NCBI GenBank assembly: GCA_045539095.1
Contig: JAZQER010000044.1
Span: 1 to 16,936 of the forward strand
Reading direction: 5' to 3'
Origin: SFWF01 sp045539095
GTDB lineage: Bacteria; Bacillota; Clostridia; Oscillospirales; Acutalibacteraceae
Length of the DNA: 16,936 nucleotides
In this document: positions 7,617 through 15,062 of the stretch, piece by piece
Layout: the number at the start of each line of letters is the position of its first letter
Numbering within the stretch: the stretch's first letter is position 1
Made by a program: the position numbers and the translations under genes
Notes under the pieces: generated by a model
The model's database searches: none
Told to the model about the DNA's origin: nothing
Seen by the model: only the letters and a program-made list of their open reading frames with translations

Positions 7617-8925
7617 ATTTAACTTCCCCCAAAAATAATGATTTATTAACATTAAAGGCTACCGTGTTTTGAGTATTTGCATCAATCTTTACTCTCTCTG
7701 CCACTCCGACCGAATATATCCAGACGACACCCTCGTCATCTGCGGCAATCGGTAATATATCGCGTTCTTCTGTCGGAATTTTGAGTTCGTTAAACAGTTT
7801 TTTTAAGCTTTTGGTACAGTTTCTGCCGCAAAGTCTTATGCTGTCGCCCTCGTTTCGTGTCCGAACGGTTAATTTGCCTTTTATTTTATCACAGTCAATC
7901 CTGTTTTTTAATAACAAATTGTAAACATTGGATTTTTTCTCATTCTTTTCATAAACCAGCTCGGTTTTATATGAGAACGTCGCTTTTTCCCCGTCACGGC
8001 AGATCTTAAAAAGCTTGCCGTCACATTCTGCCCATAATCCGCAAGGGAGACTTGCCTTTCCGCCCTTTTGCAAAATCTCATACATCCTGTTTATATGAAG
8101 ATTGTCTGCATTATTACCACTCTGCTCATAAAAAAGCATAGCAAGTACCCGTTTAGCTATAGACGGATGCTGTTCTTTTAGCATGGTGGCATCAATACGG
8201 TCATCCTTTGCAATTATTGAGTATATCTTTGTTGCCATACCGCTAAGAAAATCCGCATCCTCACGAAGGACTTCACTATTAGCGCTAACAGTCTGTTCAA
8301 CCGATGGGTTTATACTTTTTAACGCGGGTATTATATTGTGCCTTATATAATTTCTCGAATAGTCATCCGAAAGGTTGCTTGAATCGGTCACAAAGTCGAT
8401 ATTTTTTTCTTTAAGATAATGCTCAATCTCGTAGCGTGTGCATTCAATAAGAGGTCGGATAAAAATATCCCTTACGGGCGGAATTCCGCTAAGCCCTTTT
8501 GTAGCGCTTCCACGGGTCATATTATATACAACGGTTTCGAGATTATCGCTCTCGGTATGGGCTACCGCAACGAGTCCGCCCGCGTGCTTTTTGTAAAGCT
8601 CATAGCGGACATTTCTGGCGCATAGCTCTATGCTCTCCCCCTTGCTCTCGGCTTGGGCTTTTATATCGCAACGCTCTACAGTAAGCGGTATGTCAAGCTT
8701 TTTACAAAGCTCCGTTACAAAATTTTCATCTCTGTCCGACTCCTCGCCTCTAAGACAGTGGTTAAGGTGAAAAGCCGAAAGAGTCAGCCCAAATTCATCT
8801 TTAAGCTCATACAAAACATATAAAAGACACACCGAATCGGCTCCCCCCGATAACGCAACGGTCACATCAGAAGAAGCCGAAAGCATACCATATTTATTAA
8901 TTGTATTCTTAATTTTATTAACCAT
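7609..8925 (-). CDS. tilS: tRNA(Ile)-lysidine synthetase
   Basis: The 438-residue enzyme attaches lysine to C34 of the CAU-anticodon tRNA(Ile), so that it reads AUA codons; it is normally essential. The N-type ATP pyrophosphatase loop SGGADS is at 26-31, followed by the HLNHCLRGEES segment and the HTESDNLETVVYNMTRG block that helps bind ATP and tRNA. The region after about 330 fits the TilS C-terminal domain, including the SLKKLFNELKIP stretch. Length is like the E. coli enzyme (about 430). The ATG abuts the dnaB stop directly (TAAATG) with only a weak ribosome binding site, so its translation probably depends on dnaB. Confidence 0.96.
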   Translation of the reverse strand: MVNKIKNTINKYGMLSASSDVTVALSGGADSVCLLYVLYELKDEFGLTLSAFHLNHCLRGEESDRDENFVTELCKKLDIPLTVERCDIKAQAESKGESIELCARNVRYELYKKHAGGLVAVAHTESDNLETVVYNMTRGSATKGLSGIPPVRDIFIRPLIECTRYEIEHYLKEKNIDFVTDSSNLSDDYSRNYIRHNIIPALKSINPSVEQTVSANSEVLREDADFLSGMATKIYSIIAKDDRIDATMLKEQHPSIAKRVLAMLFYEQSGNNADNLHINRMYEILQKGGKASLPCGLWAECDGKLFKICRDGEKATFSYKTELVYEKNEKKSNVYNLLLKNRIDCDKIKGKLTVRTRNEGDSIRLCGRNCTKSLKKLFNELKIPTEERDILPIAADDEGVVWIYSVGVAERVKIDANTQNTVAFNVNKSLFLGEVKYD

Positions 8926-10308
8926 TTATCTGAACACATCCTGCGAAGCAAAGCGTGTGAACTTGCCGTCCCAATGCAGCTCAACCGTATCGACGCTACC
9001 GTGGCGGTTTTTAGCAATAATTATCTCTGCCTTGTTCGGATCGCCCTTGTTTTCTTCATCCTTTTCATTATCGTAATATGTATCACGGTAAATGAAAAGT
9101 ACCTGATCGGCATCCTGCTCGATAGAGCCCGATTCACGAAGATCAGACAGCGCAGGCTTGTGGCTCTTGCCCTTCGCCTCGGTACCACGCGAAAGCTGTG
9201 CGCAGCAGAGGACTGGTATGCGAAGCTCCTTAGCCATCGCCTTTAATGCTCCCGTTATCTCCTGCACCTGCTGCACGCGGTTGTCGTTCTTGCGGTTGCT
9301 TGAGGGAGCGATAAGTCCAAGGTAGTCTATAATAACAAGATCCACCTTTTTCATACGGCGAAGCTTTGCCTTCATCTGCTGAACGGTGATGCCTGCGGTC
9401 TCGTCAAAATAAAGCTCTGCGTCACCGAGCATTTTTCCCGCCTGAGCAAGTCTTGTCCACTCATCGGGTGTGAGTTCACCTGTGCGAAGCTTCTGACTCT
9501 CGATAGACGCCTCGTTGGATAACATTCTCTGCGCGAGCTGATCTCTTGTCATTTCAAGAGAGAAGAAACAAACCGTTTTCTTTGCATTCACTGCTACATT
9601 TCGCGCAATATTAAGCGCAAGAGATGTCTTACCCATACCGGGTCGCGCACCGAGTATGATAAGGTCTGACTTATTAAGTCCCGTCGTTATCTTGTCAAGC
9701 GCAGATATTCCCGTAGGAATTCCGATATAATCGTTTCTTGTCTCGGGGTTTACCATTTTATTCAGTCGGTCGTAGGTCTCGTTCAGAATAACCGACTTGA
9801 TATGCGTAAGGCCCGAAACCTCTCTTCCCTGCCGTATACTGTAGATAGAATTCTCTGCTCTTTCAAGCAGCTCGTTTGCGTCGACAAGATGCTCATTTAC
9901 ATTCTTTATAATGTCGCCCGCAGCGGTCAGCAGAGAGCGCGCAAAATAACGTTCTTTTACTATCTCAACATATGTAGCGATATTAGCAGGGACGACAAAC
10001 ATCTTCATAAGCTGAGTAAGATAAGCCTTCCATCCCGCCTCATCATAGACCGTGCTGTCCGATTTAAGCTGCTCTAAAAGAGACACGAAGTCGATAGCAT
10101 GACCTTTAAGCTCAATCATTGAACAAAGTGTTCTGTATATGACCCTGTGCTGCGGAAGCAGAAAATATTCAACCTCCATATCGGTTGCTACAAGATTAAG
10201 GGTTGGCGGGTCGATAAGTATTGAGGCAAGTATCGCCTGCTCAGCTTCTTCAGAATGGGGCATCTCCATACCGACTGCAGAAGCTGTAAAATCAAATTCA
10301 GGACTCAT
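8926..10308 (-). CDS. dnaB: Replicative DNA helicase DnaB
   Basis: The 460-residue protein is the hexameric 5'-3' helicase that unwinds DNA ahead of the replisome. In Bacillus the orthologue is called DnaC, so the symbol depends on convention. It has the N-terminal helical collar domain (about 15-120), a linker helix region, then the RecA-like core: Walker A GARPGMGKT (220-228), FSLEM with the catalytic-type E251, Walker B LVIIDYL (324-330), the sensor QLSR (371-374) and the SDLRESGSIEQDAD block (388-401). It lacks an intein or insert. The ATG has an AAGGAAC ribosome binding site. It lies 16 bases after rplI, the common Bacillota order of DHH protein, rplI, dnaB. Its putative loader is encoded at 4193-5152. 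Confidence 0.98.
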   Translation of the reverse strand: MSPEFDFTASAVGMEMPHSEEAEQAILASILIDPPTLNLVATDMEVEYFLLPQHRVIYRTLCSMIELKGHAIDFVSLLEQLKSDSTVYDEAGWKAYLTQLMKMFVVPANIATYVEIVKERYFARSLLTAAGDIIKNVNEHLVDANELLERAENSIYSIRQGREVSGLTHIKSVILNETYDRLNKMVNPETRNDYIGIPTGISALDKITTGLNKSDLIILGARPGMGKTSLALNIARNVAVNAKKTVCFFSLEMTRDQLAQRMLSNEASIESQKLRTGELTPDEWTRLAQAGKMLGDAELYFDETAGITVQQMKAKLRRMKKVDLVIIDYLGLIAPSSNRKNDNRVQQVQEITGALKAMAKELRIPVLCCAQLSRGTEAKGKSHKPALSDLRESGSIEQDADQVLFIYRDTYYDNEKDEENKGDPNKAEIIIAKNRHGSVDTVELHWDGKFTRFASQDVFR

Positions 10309-10324
10309 TTTTAAGTTCCTTTCG

Positions 10325-10774
10325 TTATTTTTCTGCCGGGGATACTACAACTGTAAAGGATGCTGTTATTTCTGTGAAAAGCTTAACCGTCGCTGTATAC
10401 TCGCCAAAATTCTTGATATCTGCAACGGTAAGCTTTTTCTTTTCTATTTTGGTGCCCAGCATACGGTTCAGTTCTTCTGTAACCTCTTTGGAGGTCACAG
10501 AGCCGAAAAGCTTTCCGCTGGAGCCGGCCTTTGCTTTAATCTCGACCTTTTTTCCCTCTATCAAAGCAGCGGTTGCCTTTGCAGCTGCCTTTTCCTCTTC
10601 GTAGTGGTGCACCTTAGCCTCGGCCTTGCTGTTAAACTCTGCCATAGCGGCAGCATTCGCCTCACGAGCAAGATTCTTAGGGAAGAGGAAGTTTCTCGCA
10701 TATCCGTCGGACACATTTACAAGCTCGCCCTTTTTGCCGTGTCCCTTAACATCCTCCAGTAAAATAACCTTCAT
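10325..10774 (-). CDS. rplI: 50S ribosomal protein L9
   Basis: The 149-residue protein binds 23S rRNA at the base of the L1 stalk and helps limit frameshifting. The N-terminal rRNA-binding domain is clear: MKVILLEDVKGHGKKGELVNVSDGYARNFLFPKNLA at 1-36, matching the L9 signature GxGxxGxxVxVxxGYxRNxLxPxxLA. A long Ala/Lys/Glu-rich connecting helix follows (about 40-75), then the C-terminal domain with the SGKLFGSVTSKE segment. Length is standard. The ATG has an AAAGGTGAT ribosome binding site. Gaps are 15 bases to the DHH gene upstream and 16 bases to dnaB downstream. Confidence 0.98.
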   Translation of the reverse strand: MKVILLEDVKGHGKKGELVNVSDGYARNFLFPKNLAREANAAAMAEFNSKAEAKVHHYEEEKAAAKATAALIEGKKVEIKAKAGSSGKLFGSVTSKEVTEELNRMLGTKIEKKKLTVADIKNFGEYTATVKLFTEITASFTVVVSPAEK

Positions 10775-10789
10775 TTTATATCACCTTTC

Positions 10790-11965
10790 TTACTTTTTAG
10801 TCTGTTCTTCTTTATATTCGTTAATGGCTCCTATTAGTAGTTTATAAGCCATATCGTAACTCTCGGCTCTTATCTGGCAAGCCGCGACCGTTCTATGACC
10901 GCCTCCGCCAAGCTTTTCAACTATTTTTTTCACATTCATATCTCCGAATGACCTGGCAGAAATGTTTATGCGGTCTGCCGACGGACAGATGACGAAAGAT
11001 GCTCTGACTCCGCTTATTGTCAGCAACTCGTCCGCCGCCTGAGCGGCGCAAACTCTTGAGTAACTGTCGTTTATCTCACTTTTCGATATGGCGCAGTCAT
11101 CGTAAATATGCGCGTCTGCAACTATCTCATACTTTCTTTTACAGACCTCTATGCTTTCGGAAAAGAGTTGCTTTACCGTCTTTGGCTCAGCCTTTTGCTG
11201 ACGGAGATAAGACGCAATCCTAAAGGTATCGGGTCCCGTATTCATAACGAAGTTTTTAGTATCCAGCATAATGCCTGAGAAAAGCGCGTTAGCGGCAATT
11301 TTCCCAATCTGTCTGGCGCTTTGAGTTTTGATTATTGCCGTACATATTTCGCAAGCTGAAGACGCCGAGGTCTTAAGAAAGCTGAGTGTTGCTCTTGAAG
11401 CAAAATCGTCAGCCTTAAGGTGATGGTCGATTATAACAACCTTGCCTGCTTTTTCATATACTCGCTCAAAATCCATAAGACACGGACGGTGGGTGTCTAC
11501 TACAATGAGCAAAGTATTACCATTTACAAGCCCGTCTATATCGGCTTCTCCGTAAAACTTGCATTCTTTATCACTGTAGCAAATCAGATCAATAAGCGGT
11601 CTGCCGAGAGTATTTTCTTTATTAAGAATCATACTGACCTTATATTTGTCGCGAAGATGCGCGTAGAGTCCGTAAGAGGCACCGATAGAATCAAGGTCGG
11701 AAAACTTGTGACCCATAATGACTATGTTTGAAGCCTCTTTACAAAGCTTATCCAGTTTTTTCGAGAACTTCATAAGCTTCATATCAAGAACACCGATGTT
11801 AGAGATCAAATCTATAGCCTTAATTAGGGTTGCAAGAACAGTTACGCTGAGAACTGCGACCGCAACAGCAACATAAGGATTAAACAAAAATGTTATAGCT
11901 GTAACACATACGCAAAAAGTTATCATAATAACGAGTATTTTTGTTTTGAGAGTAAGGATTCTCAC
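10790..11965 (-). CDS. Membrane-anchored DHH/DHHA1 phosphodiesterase, compact GdpP-like
   Basis: The 391-residue protein starts with two hydrophobic segments (about 10-28 and 31-55), then goes almost directly into a DHH phosphoesterase domain: H86, D90 and D92 in GHKFSDLD, D157 in VVDTH, DHH at 180-182 and D235 in LDTKNF. It ends with a DHHA1 domain carrying GGGGHRTVAA (353-362). All expected metal ligands appear present. GdpP/YybT, which hydrolyses c-di-AMP and sits next to rplI-dnaB in Bacillota, has this same anchor and catalytic unit. It is normally about 650 residues, because PAS and degenerate GGDEF domains lie between them; here only about 25 residues separate the helices from the DHH domain. 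Position supports GdpP; the lost regulatory domains leave substrate open (c-di-AMP, pApA or nanoRNA). Start is GTG with GGGAGA upstream; an overlapping ATG is out of frame. Confidence 0.88.
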   Translation of the reverse strand: MRILTLKTKILVIMITFCVCVTAITFLFNPYVAVAVAVLSVTVLATLIKAIDLISNIGVLDMKLMKFSKKLDKLCKEASNIVIMGHKFSDLDSIGASYGLYAHLRDKYKVSMILNKENTLGRPLIDLICYSDKECKFYGEADIDGLVNGNTLLIVVDTHRPCLMDFERVYEKAGKVVIIDHHLKADDFASRATLSFLKTSASSACEICTAIIKTQSARQIGKIAANALFSGIMLDTKNFVMNTGPDTFRIASYLRQQKAEPKTVKQLFSESIEVCKRKYEIVADAHIYDDCAISKSEINDSYSRVCAAQAADELLTISGVRASFVICPSADRINISARSFGDMNVKKIVEKLGGGGHRTVAACQIRAESYDMAYKLLIGAINEYKEEQTKK

Positions 11966-11985
11966 GGTCGCATCTCCCTTCGGAA

Positions 11986-13797
11986 TTATATTTCCATTAT
12001 AACAGGCAGTATCATCGGACTTCTTCTGGTCGTCTCATAAAGATACCTTGAAACGGCATCTCTTACTCTTGAACGAACGGTATTAAAATCCCTGATATTC
12101 TGAATGTAGCAACGTTCTATAGCATCCTCAGCCACTGTCGTTATCTGAGCGATAAGCTCCTCGGATTCCTTGGCGTAGACAAAGCCTCTGGTAACAATAT
12201 CCGGTCCCGCCACCACCTCTCTGGTCGCGCGGTCCATAGTGAAGGCCACAACAATTATACCGTCATCGGCAAGATGCTTACGGTCTTTAAGCACAACGCT
12301 TCCGACGTCACCAACCCCAAGTCCGTCAACTAAAACGCTTCCTGACTGTACAGTTTCAGTCTTTTTCATACTGCTTTTTGTAAGCTCAATAACATCGCCG
12401 ATATTTGCGATAAGTATTCTTTCTTTGGAAATGCCTACACCGTTTGCAAGCATAGCGTGCTTATAAAGATGCTTCTGCTCGCCATGAGCGGGCAGAAAAT
12501 ACTTAGGCTTTACAAGCGAAAGCATAAGCTTTAATTCTTCCTGACAGGCGTGACCTGAAACGTGTACATCGTACATTTTTTCATATACAACATCTGCTCC
12601 CCGCTTCATAAGCTCGTTTACGACCTTGCTGACAAGCTTCTCGTTGCCGGGAATGGGAGTTGCCGAAATAATTATCATATCGTTTGGCACGATATCAACA
12701 TTTCTGTGGTCATTATACGCCATTCTGTGAAGCGCGGAAAGAGGCTCTCCCTGACTGCCTGTAGTAATTATAACAAGCTGTTCTGCAGGGTATTTATTAA
12801 TGCTTTCAATATCTATCATCACATTATCAGGCACGTTAAGATAACCAAGCTCCGACGCGACTGATACGACATTCAGCATACTTCTGCCCGAAACCGCAAC
12901 CTTTCTCTTATAACTTACCGCCGCATCAATTATCTGCTGTATGCGGTGAATATTGGAAGAGAATGTTGCCACGATTATACGGTTTCTTCCCGCTTTTCTG
13001 AAAAGATGTGCAAATGACTCTCCCACTACCTTTTCCGACGCGGTATAACCGGGTCTCTCTGCATTTGTCGAATCGGAAAGGAGTGCCAACACTCCCTCCG
13101 CGCCAAGCTTTGCAAAACGGGAAAGGTCTATTACCTGGTCGTCAATAGGTGTTGTATCTATCTTAAAATCTCCCGTCTGTACAACGGTACCGACAGGACA
13201 CTTGATAGCAAAGCCTACTGCGTCGGGAATTGAGTGATTAACATGAATAAATTCTACGCTAAAGTTACCAACCGTCACCTTTTCGCCCGGATTTGTAACG
13301 TACAGCTTCGCTCCTCCGAGCAGTTTATGCTCGCGCAGCTTACCCTCAACAAGGCCGAGAGTAAGTCTGGTTCCGTAAATAGGAATGTTAAGATGTCTCA
13401 AAAGATAGGGTATTCCGCCTATATGATCCTCGTGTCCGTGTGTGACAAAAAGTCCGAGTATCCTTTCCTTGTTCTGAACAAGGTAAGAGAAATCGGGTAT
13501 AACGATGTCTATTCCCGGCATTTCCTCATCAGGAAAGCTCATTCCGCAATCGACAAGAATTATATCCTGCTTATACTCATAAACGGTGATATTCTTGCCT
13601 ATCTCTCCGAGTCCTCCGAGCGGAATTATACGCAAAGGTGATTTTTGAGTTGTCCTTTTTTTATTTGCGGTGTTTTTTGTAGACTTCTCTGTAGCCACCT
13701 TCTTGCTTTGAGGAGAGTGTTTTTTTGTTTCTTTTTTTACTGTATTTGTTTTTGTTTTGGTGTAATTTTTCTTTTTAGCGGTCTTTTCATCCGACAT
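11986..13797 (-). CDS. Ribonuclease J
   Basis: The 603-residue protein is a metallo-beta-lactamase/beta-CASP ribonuclease of the RNase J group, with 5'-3' exonuclease and endonuclease activity in mRNA decay and rRNA maturation. After the LGGLGEIGKN signature (60-69), metal ligands are visible in HGHEDH (120-125), H188 (HVNHSIPDA), D210 (GDFKID) and H438 (PAHGE). The beta-CASP region has ATFSSNIHR (277-285) and VSGHA (413-417); the RNase J C-terminal domain follows. RNase J is usually about 555 residues; here the first 50 or so are a Lys/Thr-rich low-complexity extension. The ATG at 13795-13797 has an AAAGGAA ribosome binding site and no better internal start. RNase J1 and J2 cannot be told apart from the sequence, so no symbol is given. 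It is the first gene of the seven-gene unit. Confidence 0.96.
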   Translation of the reverse strand: MSDEKTAKKKNYTKTKTNTVKKETKKHSPQSKKVATEKSTKNTANKKRTTQKSPLRIIPLGGLGEIGKNITVYEYKQDIILVDCGMSFPDEEMPGIDIVIPDFSYLVQNKERILGLFVTHGHEDHIGGIPYLLRHLNIPIYGTRLTLGLVEGKLREHKLLGGAKLYVTNPGEKVTVGNFSVEFIHVNHSIPDAVGFAIKCPVGTVVQTGDFKIDTTPIDDQVIDLSRFAKLGAEGVLALLSDSTNAERPGYTASEKVVGESFAHLFRKAGRNRIIVATFSSNIHRIQQIIDAAVSYKRKVAVSGRSMLNVVSVASELGYLNVPDNVMIDIESINKYPAEQLVIITTGSQGEPLSALHRMAYNDHRNVDIVPNDMIIISATPIPGNEKLVSKVVNELMKRGADVVYEKMYDVHVSGHACQEELKLMLSLVKPKYFLPAHGEQKHLYKHAMLANGVGISKERILIANIGDVIELTKSSMKKTETVQSGSVLVDGLGVGDVGSVVLKDRKHLADDGIIVVAFTMDRATREVVAGPDIVTRGFVYAKESEELIAQITTVAEDAIERCYIQNIRDFNTVRSRVRDAVSRYLYETTRRSPMILPVIMEI

Positions 13798-13900
13798 TCA
13801 AAATATTCCTTTCATAAACTAAAGTATGTATCGAAACTCCCGTCCGTACAGCCTTGCGCTCGTCACGTCAGGGTGATAAATTGCATAAATAATCAATATA

Positions 13901-13929
13901 ATTTTACTGTCAAACCATCATATTGTCAA
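13901..13929 (-). promoter_or_regulatory. SigA-type promoter of the RNase J-to-ftsH unit
   Basis: Minus-strand TTGACA (13929-13924), a 17-base spacer, then TAAAAT (13906-13901): a near-consensus promoter. A second TTGACA overlaps the spacer (minus strand, about 13912-13907), with only a poor -10 partner. The start site near 13894 gives a leader of about 95 bases. No comparable promoter was seen in the short gaps between the seven genes, so this may drive the whole unit. Confidence 0.85.
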
Positions 13930-13951
13930 GTATAAGTATATATTATTAATT

Positions 13952-13976
13952 ATTGGATAACGTTCTGCTATCTAAT
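13952..13976. repeat. Imperfect inverted repeat between the RNase J and degV promoters
   Basis: ATTGGATA (13952-13959) and TATCTAAT (13969-13976) match in 7 of 8 positions as an inverted repeat with a 9-base centre. It sits between the two divergent -35 boxes, a place typical for an operator. No protein can be assigned from sequence alone and chance is possible in this AT-rich stretch. Confidence 0.3.
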
Positions 13977-13986
13977 CATTTATTTA

Positions 13987-14015
13987 TTGAAAAGAGAGTC
14001 GATATGTGTTAAAAT
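13987..14015 (+). promoter_or_regulatory. SigA-type promoter of the degV-like gene
   Basis: TTGAAA (13987-13992), a 17-base spacer, then TAAAAT (14010-14015). The start site would be near 14022, so the leader is short, about 23 bases, just enough to hold the GGAGG at 14032-14036. Confidence 0.8.
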
Positions 14016-14044
14016 AAGTAAAACTTTATTTGGAGGAATTTACT

Positions 14045-14905
14045 TTGGCAGAGAAAAAGGTTCTTATTACCCGCGACAGTACAAGCGATCTTCCACCCGA
14101 ATTAGTGGAAAAATTAAATATAAAGACCATTCCGTTGGTAGTAAACCTCGGCGACAACTCTTATCAGGACGGTATTGATATAACTCCCGACGATATTTAT
14201 AAATATCACGACGAGCACGGAGTTTTACCTAAAACCAGCGCGGCAAACGTTGACGATATGCTCAACTTCTTTAAGCCCTTCGTTGATCAGGGCTATTCTA
14301 TCGTTCACTTTACCATCAGTTCAAATATGTCATCCACATACCAGAACAGCTGCATCGCAGCCGATGAATATGATGACGTTTATGTAGTTGATACTAAGAA
14401 TCTTTCTACTGGCGAGGGTCTTCTTATCTTAAAGGCTGCCGAGTGGGTAGCTGAAGGTTTTTCCGCTAAGGAAGTATATGATAAAGTTAACGAACTTATC
14501 CCGAATGTGGACGCTTCCTTTGTGATTGATAGTCTTGAGTATCTGCACAAGGGCGGAAGATGCTCGGCGCTTGCCGCTCTCGGCGCAAATCTTTTAAAGC
14601 TTAAGCCCTGTATAGAGGTCAAAGACGGCTCTATGGGTGTCAGCAAGAAATACCGCGGAAAGTACAGCGAAACTCTAAGGCAGTATGTTGCTGACCGCCT
14701 TGCCGACTATTCCGATATAGACCTCTCGCGAGTTTTTGTGACCCACGCAGGATGTGACGAAGAAATCGTACAGCAGGTGGTAGATCAGGTTAAGGCAACT
14801 GCTCCCTTCAGCGAGCTTATTATCTCCCGCGCAGGTTGTACTATATCCGCCCATTGCGGCAGAAACACTCTCGGTGTTCTTTACATCAGAAAATCCGCAA
14901 AATAA
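14045..14905 (+). CDS. DegV family fatty-acid-binding protein
   Basis: The 286-residue protein belongs to the DegV (EDD-fold) family, which binds a single fatty acid. Some family members act as FakB, presenting fatty acids to the kinase FakA. Visible signatures are ITRDSTSDLPPEL near the start, the KTSAAN and SSNMSSTYQNS segments in the lipid-binding N-terminal half, and the C-terminal CTISAHCGRNTLGVLYI. I chose the TTG at 14045, because GGAGG (14032-14036) lies 8 bases upstream and the protein then begins MAEKKVLITRDST as in the family; an earlier in-frame TTG at 14030 would overlap that ribosome binding site. It is a single-gene unit with its own promoter, ending before the terminator at 15028-15060. 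No fakA is in the window, so the FakB role is inferred. Confidence 0.93.
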   Translation: MAEKKVLITRDSTSDLPPELVEKLNIKTIPLVVNLGDNSYQDGIDITPDDIYKYHDEHGVLPKTSAANVDDMLNFFKPFVDQGYSIVHFTISSNMSSTYQNSCIAADEYDDVYVVDTKNLSTGEGLLILKAAEWVAEGFSAKEVYDKVNELIPNVDASFVIDSLEYLHKGGRCSALAALGANLLKLKPCIEVKDGSMGVSKKYRGKYSETLRQYVADRLADYSDIDLSRVFVTHAGCDEEIVQQVVDQVKATAPFSELIISRAGCTISAHCGRNTLGVLYIRKSAK

Positions 14906-14936
14906 GATGACAAATTGAAGCATTGCTGCATAATAT

Positions 14937-14993
14937 AAGACAGGGAGCAAAAAGGATATCCCGCCTTTCGGCGATAGACCGCGGTCCTGTCTT
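14937..14993 (+). ncRNA. Candidate structured element after degV
   Basis: An outer 8-bp stem, AAGACAGG (14937-14944) with CCTGTCTT (14986-14993), extendable by a G-U pair, encloses a 4-bp hairpin CGCC/GGCG (14962-14973, loop TTTC) and the self-complementary runs GGATATCC and CCGCGG. It is more GC-rich than its surroundings. It lies in the 157-base gap between degV and the convergent DUF624 gene, upstream of the terminator, so it would be part of the degV 3' UTR or a small RNA. I do not recognise it as any riboswitch class I know. Confidence 0.3.
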
Positions 14994-15027
14994 TAAGATA
15001 ACCGAAAACACAGTCTCCCTTGAATAT

Positions 15028-15060
15028 AAAAAGCCATCCGAAAGCTCGGATGGCTTTTTT
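15028..15060. terminator. Bidirectional intrinsic terminator between degV and the DUF624 gene
   Basis: A 14-bp perfect stem, AAAAAGCCATCCGA (15028-15041) with TCGGATGGCTTTTT (15046-15059), and a 4-base AAGC loop, with T-runs in both directions. It ends three bases before the DUF624 stop codon and serves both convergent units. Confidence 0.95.
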
Positions 15061-15062
15061 GT

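Noticed and set aside
7617..7652. Upstream ATG for hpt at 7652
   Set aside because: It would add 12 residues absent from the family and lies inside the tilS coding end; the ATG at 7616 gives the standard 181-residue enzyme.
10139..10762. Plus-strand open frame of 207 codons opposite rplI and the dnaB start
   Set aside because: It is fully antisense to two unmistakable conserved genes, has no ribosome binding site of note and a cysteine-rich composition typical of shadow frames.
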